64,000 nucleotides of DNA from Myxococcaceae bacterium (GTDB taxonomy: Bacteria > Myxococcota > Myxococcia > Myxococcales > Myxococcaceae), in assembly GCA_016793095.1 (NCBI GenBank), contig JAEUJQ010000046.1, positions 1-64,000 of the forward strand, in the 5' to 3' direction. A model generated the notes under the pieces. That model saw only the letters and a list, made by a program, of their open reading frames with translations. It was not told the origin of the DNA and searched no databases. Of this stretch, positions 25,479 through 33,830 are shown one piece after another. The position numbers were made by a program, and so were the translations under genes. How positions within the stretch are numbered: position 1 is the stretch's first letter; each line of letters opens with the position of its first letter.

Positions 25479-26329
25479 CGGCTCCCCTCCTTCGCGCGCA
25501 TCGCCGAGAGCTCGGTCACCGGCAGCACGAGCACCTCTTCCACGCGGCCGAGATCGACCGCGGGCTCCAACTGGCCGATCAGGAACAGGCCCACCGTCGG
25601 GCGGGAGACGCCTTTCACGGTTCCAACCTTGAGGCCGCGCGGAAAAATCCCGTCGGTGCCAGCGGTCACCACCACGTCGCCATCGACGATGTCGTCCTCG
25701 CGGCGCACGAAGTCGAGCAGCATCTTCTGGCCGTCACCCGCGCCCACCACCGTGCCGCGCACCCGCGAGCGCTGTACCAGCGCGCCGATGCGCGACTGCG
25801 GGTCGAGCATCACCATCACGTCAGCCGAGCCGCCCACCGACCGCACGACCTGGCCCACCACGCCCTTCGGCGTCACCACCGGCATGCCCACGCGCACCCC
25901 GTGCTCCTCGCCGCGGTTGATGCGGAAGGACTGGAACTGCGGGGTCGCGTTGAGGCCGATGACGCGCGCCATCACCGTCGGGCCGCTCTGCTGATCGACG
26001 AAGCCCAGCACCTCGCGCAGCCGCGTGTTCTCGGCCTTCGCCTCGGTGAGGGTGTTCAGCTCGGCCTGCGCCTCGGCCAGCTGCGCGCGGCACTGCCCCG
26101 CCTCGTCATGCGCACCGCGCAGCGCGACGTAGCCCCCCATCGTCGAGGTGACGCCCGAGAAGACCAGCGTGAGGCCAGACTGCAGCGGCGACGAGAGCGC
26201 CAGCACCGAGCGATCGAGGAAGTTCGGCTCGCGCCCCCGGCCACCCCGCGAGAGGAAGCTGATCAGCGGGACGATGATCAGCGCTCCGACGAGGAGCGGC
26301 TCGCGATATCGGTTGAGGAACGAGAGCAC
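25475..26329 (-). CDS. mreC: Rod shape-determining protein MreC
   Basis: MreC (284 aa) has an N-terminal membrane anchor after a short cytoplasmic piece, a periplasmic coiled coil (~residues 70-115) and a beta-rich core with VIGLNATPQFQSFRINRG, GVRVGMPVVTPKGVVGQV and GIFPRGLKVGTV. It connects PBP2 to the cytoskeletal elongasome. It is the first gene of the rod cluster; mreB, which usually precedes it, is not present, and a divergent gene starts at 26455 instead. Confidence 0.93.
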   Translation of the reverse strand: MLSFLNRYREPLLVGALIIVPLISFLSRGGRGREPNFLDRSVLALSSPLQSGLTLVFSGVTSTMGGYVALRGAHDEAGQCRAQLAEAQAELNTLTEAKAENTRLREVLGFVDQQSGPTVMARVIGLNATPQFQSFRINRGEEHGVRVGMPVVTPKGVVGQVVRSVGGSADVMVMLDPQSRIGALVQRSRVRGTVVGAGDGQKMLLDFVRREDDIVDGDVVVTAGTDGIFPRGLKVGTVKGVSRPTVGLFLIGQLEPAVDLGRVEEVLVLPVTELSAMRAKEGSR

Positions 26330-26454
26330 TGGGGAACGTGAGACGAACGGGCGAGCGAGGCGCGAGCTTTCCGCCCGAGCGGGAAAGCCCTTGCATGTTG
26401 TGGGGACCGATCCTACAGGTCAAGCTTTCGATTTTGCCAACCCCCTGAAAGTCC
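26330..26454. promoter_or_regulatory. Divergent promoter region between mreC and ppiD
   Basis: This 125-bp gap feeds two divergent units. On the plus strand a weak pair, TTGCAT then 17 bp and TACAGG (about 26391-26419), could drive ppiD. The region is clearly less GC-rich near ppiD. Nothing strong is seen for mreC. Confidence 0.35.
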
Positions 26455-28074
26455 ATGAGTAATTCAACCTCTTCCACCCCGCAGACCACCACCCCCGACT
26501 GGCGCCGCACCGGCTACTACGCGCTCATCGTCGCGCTCGCCGTGCTGTTCGGCCTGCAGTGGGGCCCCGGCTCCTCCGGGTGCGACCGCTTCGGCGCGCT
26601 GCAGGACCCGAAGGGCGAGGCTGTCGCGACGGTGAATGGGCAGACAGTGCCGCTGCGCGAGTTCGCCCAGGCGTACTCGAACCAGGCGCAGAACTTCCGC
26701 CAGCAGGGCATCCCCGCCGATCTCCTCAAGCAGTTCGGCATCCACAAGCAGGTCGTCGATCAGCTGGTGAACGGCGAGCTGCTCGCGCAGGCCGCTGAGG
26801 CCCAGGGCATTCGCGCGTCGGACGACGAGGTGGTCGCCCTCATCCTCAAGGACCCGTCGTTCCAGAAGGACGGCAAGTTCGACCAGGTCCGCTACGAGGA
26901 CATCATCAACCAGTACGAGGGCAGCACCACCGTGCAGTACGAGGAGAAGGTCCGTCGCCGCCTCTCGGCGCAGAAGCTCCTGCAGGTGGTCGAGGCGTCC
27001 GTCGCGGTGAGCGAGGACGAGGTGCGGGCGCGCTACCAGAAGGAAGGCAACTCGGCGAAGGCCACCTTCGTGCGCTTCACGCCCTCGATGTACGCCGACA
27101 AGGTGGCGGTGCCGAAGCCGGCCGACCTCGAGAAGTGGGCCGCCGCCAACGGCGACCTGCTGACGAAGGAGTACGAGGCGAACAAGTTCAAGTTCTTCAT
27201 CGACGAGCGCGTGAAGGCCCGCCAGATCCTCCTCCGGGTCGCGCGTGACGCCGAGGCGGCCGTGAAGGACGACGCGAAGAAGCGCCTCGAGAACGTGCGC
27301 AAGGAGATCGTCGACAACAAGAAGTCGTTCGCCGAGATGGCGAAGAACTTCAGCGAGGACACCGAGACGAAGGAGAAGGGCGGCGACCTGGGCTTCGTCG
27401 AGCGAACGCAGCTGCCCAGCGACTTCGCGGCGAAGCTCTTCGCGCTCAAGCCCGGCGAGGTGACCGAGGTGACCGAGTCGCCCATCGGCTTCCACATCGG
27501 CCTCATCGAGGACCGCAAGGCGCCCGAGACGAAGCCCCTCGAGGCGGTGAAGCTCGAGCTCGCGGGCCAGCTCTTCACGAAGGAGAAGGCGAAGGAGCTC
27601 GCGAAGGCCGACGCCGAGAAGACGCTCGCCGAGCTGAAGAAGGGCAAGACCCTGGTCGAGCTGTTCCCTGCCGATGCGAAGGAGGACAAGAACTTCAACT
27701 TCAAGGCCGAGACGCGGCCGGAGGTGAAGGAGACCGGAGAGTTCAACGCCAGCGCGGACTCGGCGCCGACCCTGGGCGGTGGCCCGGCGGTCTTCAAGCT
27801 GCTGATGGACCGCAAGGAGAAGGGCGTCGTCGATCAGGTGCTCACCATCGACGATGGGCCCACGGCGTCGACCTCGGGGCTCGCGGTGGTGACGATCGAC
27901 GAGCGCAAGCTGCCCTCGGACGAGGACTTCACCGCGAAGAAGGACCAGCTGCAGCTCGAGGCGGTCAAGGGCAAGCAGTTCGAGGTGCGTGAGGCGTTCC
28001 TCAAGGCGCTCAAGGCGAAGGGCACCGTCACCACCAACGACAAGGCCATCGATCGCGTGCTCGGCGAGGGCTGA
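26455..28074 (+). CDS. ppiD: PpiD/SurA-like periplasmic peptidyl-prolyl isomerase
   Basis: This 539-aa chaperone has a single N-terminal membrane helix (~20-38), a SurA-N-like helical domain beginning VATVNGQTVPLREFAQAYS, and a parvulin rotamase domain around residues 255-355 (ARQILLRVARD, GGDLGFVERTQLPSDFAAKLFAL, GFHIGLIEDRKA). A Lys/Glu-rich helical C-terminal part follows. The architecture matches PpiD-type foldases at the Sec exit. It starts a plus-strand run with maf and yggS. Confidence 0.88.
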   Translation: MSNSTSSTPQTTTPDWRRTGYYALIVALAVLFGLQWGPGSSGCDRFGALQDPKGEAVATVNGQTVPLREFAQAYSNQAQNFRQQGIPADLLKQFGIHKQVVDQLVNGELLAQAAEAQGIRASDDEVVALILKDPSFQKDGKFDQVRYEDIINQYEGSTTVQYEEKVRRRLSAQKLLQVVEASVAVSEDEVRARYQKEGNSAKATFVRFTPSMYADKVAVPKPADLEKWAAANGDLLTKEYEANKFKFFIDERVKARQILLRVARDAEAAVKDDAKKRLENVRKEIVDNKKSFAEMAKNFSEDTETKEKGGDLGFVERTQLPSDFAAKLFALKPGEVTEVTESPIGFHIGLIEDRKAPETKPLEAVKLELAGQLFTKEKAKELAKADAEKTLAELKKGKTLVELFPADAKEDKNFNFKAETRPEVKETGEFNASADSAPTLGGGPAVFKLLMDRKEKGVVDQVLTIDDGPTASTSGLAVVTIDERKLPSDEDFTAKKDQLQLEAVKGKQFEVREAFLKALKAKGTVTTNDKAIDRVLGEG

Positions 28075-28077
28075 GCG

Positions 28078-28656
28078 GTGAAGCCGTTCATCCTCGCGTC
28101 GGGCTCTCCGAGGCGGCGCGAGCTGCTGGGTCAGCTCGGGCTCGAGTTCGAGGTGATCTCGGCTGACCTCGACGAGGCAGTGCTGCCTGACGAGAAGCCG
28201 GCGAGCTACGTCGAGCGGCTCGCGCGCGCCAAAGCGGCAGCCGTGCAGCGCGAGCGGTCCGGAGCAGTGGTGCTGGCGGCCGACACCTCGGTGGTGATCG
28301 ACGGCGCGATCCTGGGGAAACCGGGTGACGACGTGCTCGCGGGCGCGGCGATGTTGAGGCGCCTCGCGGGGCAAACCCACCAGGTGCTGACCGGGGTGGC
28401 CGTCGCAGCCGGGCGCGTGGAGTCGCTCGTCGTCAGCACCGACGTCGTCTTCCGCGCGCTCTCCGACGAAGAGATCGACTGGTACGTGGCGACCGGGGAA
28501 GGCCGCGACAAGGCGGGCGGCTACGCGGTGCAGGGCCGGGCTGGCGCCTTCATCTCCGAGCTGAACGGCTCGGCGACCAGCGTCATCGGTCTGCCGCTCG
28601 CGGAGTCGGTGGAGCTGCTGCGTCGCGCCGGCGTCACGCTTCCCTGGGGGCGCTGA
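28078..28656 (+). CDS. maf: Maf family nucleoside triphosphate pyrophosphatase
   Basis: This 192-aa protein hydrolyses non-canonical or modified NTPs (dTTP/UTP/m7GTP type, subclass not decided). It shows the N-terminal [13 protein letters not shown] motif, the conserved ADTSVVIDG and GKP segments, and [16 protein letters not shown]. The GTG start lies 3 bp after the ppiD stop, and the TGA overlaps the yggS ATG by one base. Confidence 0.93.
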   Translation: MKPFILASGSPRRRELLGQLGLEFEVISADLDEAVLPDEKPASYVERLARAKAAAVQRERSGAVVLAADTSVVIDGAILGKPGDDVLAGAAMLRRLAGQTHQVLTGVAVAAGRVESLVVSTDVVFRALSDEEIDWYVATGEGRDKAGGYAVQGRAGAFISELNGSATSVIGLPLAESVELLRRAGVTLPWGR

Positions 28657-29333
28657 TGCTGAGCGACGAGGCGCTGCGCGCGAACGTGGCGGCCGTGGAG
28701 GCCCGCATCGCCGCCGCCTGCCACCGGGCGGGCCGGGCCCGCGACACGGTGCAGCTCGTCGCCGTCACCAAGAAGCAACCGGTCGAGGTGCTGCGCCTGG
28801 CGTACGGGCTGGGTTTGCGGCACTTCGGCGAGAACTACGCGCAGGAGCTGCGGGACAAGCACGAGGCGCTGGCCGACTGCGCGGGGCTGCGCTGGCACGC
28901 CATCGGCCCGGTGCAGCCGAAGAACGCGAAGTACGTCGCGAAGGCCGCCCACGTCTTCCACGCGCTCGAGCGTCTCGAGGTCGCTCAGGAGCTGTCGCGT
29001 CGCCGCACGGGCGCGCCGCTCGTCTGCTTCATCGAGGTGAACGTCGCTGGCGAAGCGTCGAAGGCGGGGCTGGCGCCCGACGCGGTGCGGGGCTTCCTGG
29101 CGCAGGTCAGCGCGCTGCCGAACCTCGAGGTCACCGGGCTGATGTGCATGCCGCCCCTCGAGGACGACCCCGAGCGGGTGCGGCCGGCGTTCAGGCAGCT
29201 CGCGGCGCTGGCGAAGTCCCTCGGGCTCGCGCACCTCAGCATGGGCTCGACGACCGACTTCGAGGTCGCCATCGAGGAGGGCGCGACGCTGGTGCGCGTG
29301 GGCACTGCGCTGCTGGGAGCCCGGCCCGCCTGA
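28656..29333 (+). CDS. yggS: YggS/PLPBP pyridoxal phosphate homeostasis protein
   Basis: This 225-aa single-domain TIM barrel binds pyridoxal 5'-phosphate and buffers it; it has no known enzymatic activity. The PLP lysine lies in LVAVTKKQP, followed by FGENYAQEL, WHAIGPVQPKNAKYV (family: HFIGxLQxNK), GLMCMPP and LSMGSTTDFEVAI with the phosphate-binding GST and MS-DF-AI motif. It is coupled to maf. Confidence 0.94.
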   Translation: MLSDEALRANVAAVEARIAAACHRAGRARDTVQLVAVTKKQPVEVLRLAYGLGLRHFGENYAQELRDKHEALADCAGLRWHAIGPVQPKNAKYVAKAAHVFHALERLEVAQELSRRRTGAPLVCFIEVNVAGEASKAGLAPDAVRGFLAQVSALPNLEVTGLMCMPPLEDDPERVRPAFRQLAALAKSLGLAHLSMGSTTDFEVAIEEGATLVRVGTALLGARPA

Positions 29334-29632
29334 GGCAGCTCGCCTCCCGAGCACGGGTCGGTGAGAGAGAGGGCGGCTTCGTCAACGAGCGCGGGCTCCG
29401 AGGTCGCGAGCCTCTGGCAGCCCGCCTCCGTCATCGTGCGGACGCGGAGCGCACAGCTCGGTCCGCGCCCTCAGCGCAGGCTCACGTGGGAGTTCACCGG
29501 GTGCGTGGGAAGTGGTTCATCCAGTCACTCCCCTCTCCTGATGGTCGGGTCGCGCGGCGCTGCCGGGAGCTGGAGCGCCTCGGTCCGGTGTCCGGGGAGC
29601 TCGCCACCACCACGCGAGCACGTCGAGCCTCG
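29334..29632. other. Intergenic region, no gene recognised
   Basis: This 299-base gap lies between convergent yggS and the zinc-ribbon gene. It contains a 112-codon plus-strand frame with random-looking Ser/Pro/Arg-rich composition that runs antisense into the zinc-ribbon gene; I do not accept it as coding. No tRNA-like fold or clear terminator was found by eye. Confidence 0.5.
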
Positions 29633-29860
29633 TCAGAGCTCCTTGAACCTGAAGCGGCCCTCGTCCGTCACCGTCACCTTGAACTCGACGCCGCAGTAGT
29701 TGCAGCGCAGCTCGGCGCCGCCCTTCTCGGGCACGAGCTCCTCGTTGGGGTTGTTGGCGTTACAGCTCGGGCAGTCCCAGTCCTTCAGCCGCTTGCCGGC
29801 GACGCCCCTGGGACGATCGTCGTCGTCATCCGCCCAGTCCTTGAGTCCACCACCGCTCAT
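29633..29860 (-). CDS. Small zinc-ribbon protein
   Basis: This 75-aa protein has an acidic N-terminus (DWADDDDDRPR), then CPSCNANNPNEE and CNYC, giving a CX2C...CX2C zinc ribbon over ~25 residues. No enzymatic domain is present. The start is ATG 29860; a GTG six codons upstream is possible. It lies 15 bp downstream of the cNMP-binding gene and probably shares its transcript. Function is unknown; similar ribbons bind nucleic acid or protein. Confidence 0.75.
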   Translation of the reverse strand: MSGGGLKDWADDDDDRPRGVAGKRLKDWDCPSCNANNPNEELVPEKGGAELRCNYCGVEFKVTVTDEGRFRFKEL

Positions 29861-29874
29861 ACGGCCTCCCTGCG

Positions 29875-30363
29875 TCACCAGCGATTGAGGAAATCGGCCA
29901 TCTCATCGAGCGCCTTCAGGCGCTGCGCCTGCAGCTCGCTCAGCCACTGCTCGAGCGCGCGGCTCACTGGCTGACCGAGCGAGAACAGGGGCGCCCGGTC
30001 GAGCTCGAGCAGCTCGACCACGCCGCTCGCCACCGCGGACATCACACGCAGGCCCTTGCCAGCAACCGCCTCGGCCTCGCCCACGACGTCGCCGGCGTGC
30101 GCCAACCCGATCTCGACGGTGTCCGCGTCCTTTCGCGCGAAGAGCCGAACATGCCCCGAGAGGACGAACACCAGGGACTCGCCCGGGTCGCCCTGCTGGA
30201 AGATCACGGCGCGATCACCGGCGCGTTTGGCCCGGCCCTGCTTGAGCACGTCACGCCAGCGGGGCCCGAGGGCCTTCACCAGCCGTGAGCCGGCGAGCAC
30301 GGGATCCTTCTCGACCCGCGTCGTCACGTCGGCGCGGACCAGCTCGATCTTCACCTGGTTCAC
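29875..30363 (-). CDS. Stand-alone cyclic nucleotide-binding domain protein
   Basis: This 162-aa protein is a single CRP/FNR-type cNMP-binding beta-barrel: VIFQQGDPGESLVFVLSGHVRLFA and GDVVGEAEAVAG, with helix SRALEQWLSE following. There is no helix-turn-helix DNA-binding domain. The usual phosphate-cassette Arg is not evident in GEAEAV, so ligand binding is doubtful. The GTG at 30363 overlaps the esterase stop (GTGA), so it is coupled to the esterase gene. Confidence 0.8.
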   Translation of the reverse strand: MNQVKIELVRADVTTRVEKDPVLAGSRLVKALGPRWRDVLKQGRAKRAGDRAVIFQQGDPGESLVFVLSGHVRLFARKDADTVEIGLAHAGDVVGEAEAVAGKGLRVMSAVASGVVELLELDRAPLFSLGQPVSRALEQWLSELQAQRLKALDEMADFLNRW

Positions 30364-32474
30364 CGGGCGTCCACCTCGGAGGCCGGGAGCGTGCGGTAGG
30401 TGGCGTCGATGTGGTCCATGAGCTCGAAGAAGGCGTCTCCGTACTTCGTGGCGTCATCGGGCGTGTAGCCGCGTCGGTTGATCCAGAACGTACCCGAGTT
30501 GCACTCGCGCTCCCACCCCGGGAGGTCGCCGAACTCGCGCCGCTCGTCATCCGTCTCGCGGCAGTCCTTCTGCCCCGCGGCGTTGACCCAGCAGCAACGC
30601 CCGTAGGGGAAGACGTAGATGAGCGGGCGGAGCGCCAGCGCGGGGCTGGCCACGTAGTTGTCGGCGACGAGCGCGCTCGGCACGAACGAGCTGGGGTCCA
30701 TGCCGTAGCCGTGCAACATGAAGACGACCGGGTAGCGGCGCGACGCGTTCTGAGCGTCGTGGTAGCCGGCCGGCAGCGCGATCGCGTACTCCCACTTCGC
30801 GCCGAGCGCCTTCGACTGGAACCACTCGGACTTCTGCACGCCATTGGCCTGCGTGGGCACCGGCGGCTTCTCGAGGCTGGGCCAGAGCGAGCCGGCCCAG
30901 TTGAAGATGGTGGCGAAGCGGAACAGGGCCTGCTCGTTGGTGCCGACGTGATCGCCCTCACCGTCGATGCGATCCTGATCGGTCGGGGTGGCCTTGCCGT
31001 AGAGCGTCACGAAGTTGCGGGGCATCTGGGCCCAGCGCTTCGTCCACGGATCGTACCGGCCCTGGCGATCGGCCATCCCGGGCATCTCGGTGAAGTCGCG
31101 ATACCAGCCGACCTGATCGGCGCCGAGCGCGTCGCGGACGGCCGAGAAGAGGTGCTGCGCCATCAGGCCGAGGTTGAAGATGTCGCGGGCGCCTCCATCG
31201 GCGACCACGTGCAGCCGCCGACGCCCCTCCGCGTCGAGCTTCCGGTAGTTGGTGCGCCCGTCGTACTGCTTGAGCCGCTGGCGGCCGCTCGTCTCGTCGA
31301 AGACCCCGTTCCCCTCGCCGATGTCCTGCGTCCCCGCGACGCCGTCCAGGCCGAGGTCCCTGAACGGCTCTCCCTCGTCGTGCACCCAGTTCTGCTCGGT
31401 GCCGGCGGCGTTCTTCTCGACGTCGTAGTCGTCCCTGTTCGGATCGACCGCGCCGGGAGTGACGGTGGTCGTGCAGCCGCCCTTCCCGTCTTCCCGCTCG
31501 TTGGGGCAGCCGTCTGCGCCCACGTCGTCGAAGCGCTCGTGGCCGTTGTTGACGATCGGCTCGCCGAAGTCGCGCCGGCCGTTCCCGTTGAAGTCGTAGG
31601 CCAGGACGATGCCTTGAGGCTTCGTCGGCTGCCGACAGGGGTCGCGGTAGCCGCCCAGATCGAGGAACTTCAGCTTCGCCTCGGAGTCCCCCTTGCCTGC
31701 CTTCGCCGCCCCGCCCTTCGACGCGCAGAAGCGATCGGCGAAGCTCTCTTCCTGGGCCACGGGCAGCGGGCTGGCGATGTTGGCCGGGGCGGAGCAGTAG
31801 TCCACGCGCTCGCCGGTCGCGCGGCAGTACCAGGTCGTCGGCTCGCCGTCGCAGAAGGTGATCGCGTCGTACGCGCCGTCGGGGTTGTACTCGGCGTTGC
31901 GCAGCCCGCGCACGCGGATGGGGTTGCTGCAGAAGTCGGCAGCGAAGCGGCGCACCTTCGCCGGATCGACGCCAGGCGGGGCAGCGGGCGAGGCCGGGTT
32001 CTCGGTGAAGAAGTTCCCGTAGGCGAGCGCGAGGTCGGTCATCATGCGCCCGTAGGACTCGCGGTCGAAGGTGCCGCCGTTGAGCGTGACGTGCCAGTGG
32101 TTGAAGTCCTGGCTGTGCTCGAAGGGCAAGGTGGCGGGCCGCTTCGAGCAGGCGGTGAACGCCCTCGGGTCGTTGAGCCGCACGGGATCCTGCCGGAGGA
32201 TCGCCTCGATCTCGGCCTTCGTGCAGAAGCCCCCAGTGAAGAACTGATCCATCGAGCGCGAGAAGAACGCGTAGTCGAGCGGGCCGCCGAGCGGCGCGAC
32301 GGCGTCGAAGCGCTCCGGGTTTGCGAGCCCGAGGGCGGCGCTCCCGATGCCGCCCATCGAGACGCCGGTGATCACCCGCCAGGTGGTGCGCACCTTCGGC
32401 TGCTGTGGAGGCGGCTGGGTGGGGGGCGCGCAGGCGCACACGACGACGAGGCTGAGCGGCACGAGACGGCGCAC
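30360..32474 (-). CDS. Large secreted lipoprotein esterase with circularly permuted alpha/beta-hydrolase order
   Basis: This 704-aa protein starts with a GTG and a lipoprotein-type signal (VVVCAC, Cys15). Almost immediately comes the nucleophile elbow ITGVSMGGIGS (Ser39) and FDAVAPLGGP. The part that normally precedes the elbow in esterase D/feruloyl-esterase-like folds is instead at the C-terminus: YPVVFMLHGYG (oxyanion HGYG at 588-591), IYVFPYG and a terminal helix MDHIDATYRT. Between them lies a ~500-residue Cys-rich insert with Asp/Asn-rich calcium-binding-like segments (DFNGNGRRDFGEP). Hydrolase class is secure; substrate is not known. Confidence 0.75.
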   Translation of the reverse strand: MRRLVPLSLVVVCACAPPTQPPPQQPKVRTTWRVITGVSMGGIGSAALGLANPERFDAVAPLGGPLDYAFFSRSMDQFFTGGFCTKAEIEAILRQDPVRLNDPRAFTACSKRPATLPFEHSQDFNHWHVTLNGGTFDRESYGRMMTDLALAYGNFFTENPASPAAPPGVDPAKVRRFAADFCSNPIRVRGLRNAEYNPDGAYDAITFCDGEPTTWYCRATGERVDYCSAPANIASPLPVAQEESFADRFCASKGGAAKAGKGDSEAKLKFLDLGGYRDPCRQPTKPQGIVLAYDFNGNGRRDFGEPIVNNGHERFDDVGADGCPNEREDGKGGCTTTVTPGAVDPNRDDYDVEKNAAGTEQNWVHDEGEPFRDLGLDGVAGTQDIGEGNGVFDETSGRQRLKQYDGRTNYRKLDAEGRRRLHVVADGGARDIFNLGLMAQHLFSAVRDALGADQVGWYRDFTEMPGMADRQGRYDPWTKRWAQMPRNFVTLYGKATPTDQDRIDGEGDHVGTNEQALFRFATIFNWAGSLWPSLEKPPVPTQANGVQKSEWFQSKALGAKWEYAIALPAGYHDAQNASRRYPVVFMLHGYGMDPSSFVPSALVADNYVASPALALRPLIYVFPYGRCCWVNAAGQKDCRETDDERREFGDLPGWERECNSGTFWINRRGYTPDDATKYGDAFFELMDHIDATYRTLPASEVDAR

Positions 32475-32619
32475 GGCACGACTCCACGGTGAAGGGTCGG
32501 CCGATCTTAGCCGACCCGGACGAGCTCCGTACGAAGGGGCTTCGATCGCACCACGAACCCGCTGGCCGCTGCTGCGTGCCATCCCCGAGCCCCGGACCTG
32601 ACCGGCTCGGGACATGGGC
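32475..32619. other. Intergenic region between the esterase and the epimerase relic
   Basis: These 145 bases lie between the minus-strand esterase start and the epimerase relic. An open frame runs through, but its translation is low complexity and unlike any family. The esterase promoter is probably here but no clear boxes were found. Confidence 0.45.
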
Positions 32620-32857
32620 TACCGCGTTCGACGTCGTGAACCTCTGCAGCGGAGTCGGCTCAAGCGTGGAGCAGATCCTCGAGCTCCTGGGTGAGCTGAC
32701 CGGCCACCGCCTGACCGTCACCGTCAACCCCGCGCTCGTCCGGAAGAACGAGGTCTGGCGGATCATCGGCGACGACCGGAAGCTCGGCGCGCTGACCGGG
32801 CTCCGCCCCCGCTTCAGCCTGCGCGACACCCTCGCCTGGATGATCGAGCGCCCGTGA
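32620..32857 (+). pseudogene. Relic of an NAD-dependent sugar epimerase/dehydratase (C-terminal end)
   Basis: In one plus-strand frame the text DVVNLCSGVGSSVEQILELL, then RKNEVWRIIGDDRKLGALTG and LRDTLAWMIE matches the C-terminal end of GDP-mannose 4,6-dehydratase-like SDR proteins (NLGSG...EVP.L.GD..KL...TGW.P...L..TL). The N-terminal Rossmann region with GxxGxxG and YxxxK is absent; the frame upstream to 32489 has no similarity. This is a gene remnant of about 75 codons. Confidence 0.7.
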
Positions 32858-32904
32858 TCTCCAGTTGGCGGGGGTGCTGCTTCCCCCCGGGCATCGACCC
32901 TGAA

Positions 32905-32910
32905 TAGCCT
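32905..32910 (+). promoter_or_regulatory. Possible -10 element of the DUF3108 gene
   Basis: TAGCCT lies 62 bp upstream of the chosen GTG. Transcription would start near 32917, giving a ~55-nt leader that contains the GGAGGAG ribosome-binding site at about 32959-32965. No clear -35 is seen. Confidence 0.35.
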
Positions 32911-32971
32911 CTGGCACGTGACGTCGGTGTCAGGCAGGGCGCGACAGACCTGCCCCATGGAGGAGTCAGCG

Positions 32972-33820
32972 GTGACGACGATTCGAACGCTGGTGGTGCT
33001 GATGAGCCTGGGCGGGACGATGGCGCTCGCGCAGGACGGCGGCGTGAAGGCGATCTCGCCCTTCCCCACCGACTCGCAGTGTCTGCCGCTGGGCAGCATC
33101 AAGCAGCCGATCGCCTTCGGCCCGGGCGAGACGCTCGAGTACGACCTCGATGCCCTCGGCGCGAAGGCAGGCACCATGACGATGCGGGTGCTCCCGGTCC
33201 GTGAAGGCCTGATGCCGATCGAGGTGCACGCGAAGACGAACACGTTCTTCTCGAAGGTGCGCCGCGTGGACGGCACCGGGACCAGCTTCCTGCAGCCCAG
33301 GACGCTGCGGCCGGCGCGCTACTACGAAGACGCGCAGGAGAACGAGTGGCACCGGGTGGCTGACGTCACGTTCCGCAAGAACAAGACGGCGAAGCTGGTG
33401 AGCAGCATCAACGGCCAGCAGTCCACCACTGAGCTCTCGTACGGCAACGACGTGACCGACGTGGCCGGCGCGATCTTCCTCATGCGGCAGCTCGAGCTGA
33501 AGGAAGGCAAGCGGCTGTGCTTCGACGTGTACGGCATTCGTCGCATCTGGCGCGTCTGGGGCACCGTGCAACCGAAGGAGCACGTCTCGCTGCCCGTGGG
33601 CGAGTTCGAGACGTGGCACCTCGCCGGCGAGGCGGCGCGCCACGACTGGCAGGACGCGCGGCGCGACATTCACGTCTGGATCACCGCGGACGAGCGACGC
33701 ATTCCCATCGCCGCCCTTGGCAGCATCGATCTGGGCGCGGTGCGGGCCACGCTGACGAGCTTCAGCCGTCCCGGCGACAAGGGCGCGAAGGCCGAGAACA
33801 AGGCGAACCTGAAGTGGTAG
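32972..33820 (+). CDS. DUF3108-family exported protein
   Basis: This 282-aa protein has a signal peptide (TTIRTLVVLMSLGGTMALAQ, cut after ALA-Q) and a beta-rich body. The FGPGETLEYDLDALGAKAGTMTM opening, the TFFSKVRRVDGTGTSF and RRDIHVWITADERRIPI segments match DUF3108 proteins, whose role in the periplasm is undefined. The GTG at 32972 is preferred over the ATG five codons earlier because GGAGGAG sits 6 nt ahead of it and the signal peptide then begins at residue 1. Confidence 0.8.
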   Translation: MTTIRTLVVLMSLGGTMALAQDGGVKAISPFPTDSQCLPLGSIKQPIAFGPGETLEYDLDALGAKAGTMTMRVLPVREGLMPIEVHAKTNTFFSKVRRVDGTGTSFLQPRTLRPARYYEDAQENEWHRVADVTFRKNKTAKLVSSINGQQSTTELSYGNDVTDVAGAIFLMRQLELKEGKRLCFDVYGIRRIWRVWGTVQPKEHVSLPVGEFETWHLAGEAARHDWQDARRDIHVWITADERRIPIAALGSIDLGAVRATLTSFSRPGDKGAKAENKANLKW

Positions 33821-33830
33821 TCAGCCGGGC

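Noticed and set aside
29361-29699. 112-codon plus-strand frame after yggS
   Set aside because: No ribosome site, random composition, and it runs into the zinc-ribbon gene on the other strand.
30285-32492. 735-codon plus-strand open frame opposite the esterase
   Set aside because: It is the complement of a real gene with clear motifs; high GC makes antisense frames long. Its translation is rich in Arg, Val, Gly and His without any family pattern.
32957-32971. ATG 32957 as start of the DUF3108 protein
   Set aside because: The GGAGGAG ribosome site lies just after this ATG and ahead of GTG 32972, and the signal peptide begins at that GTG.
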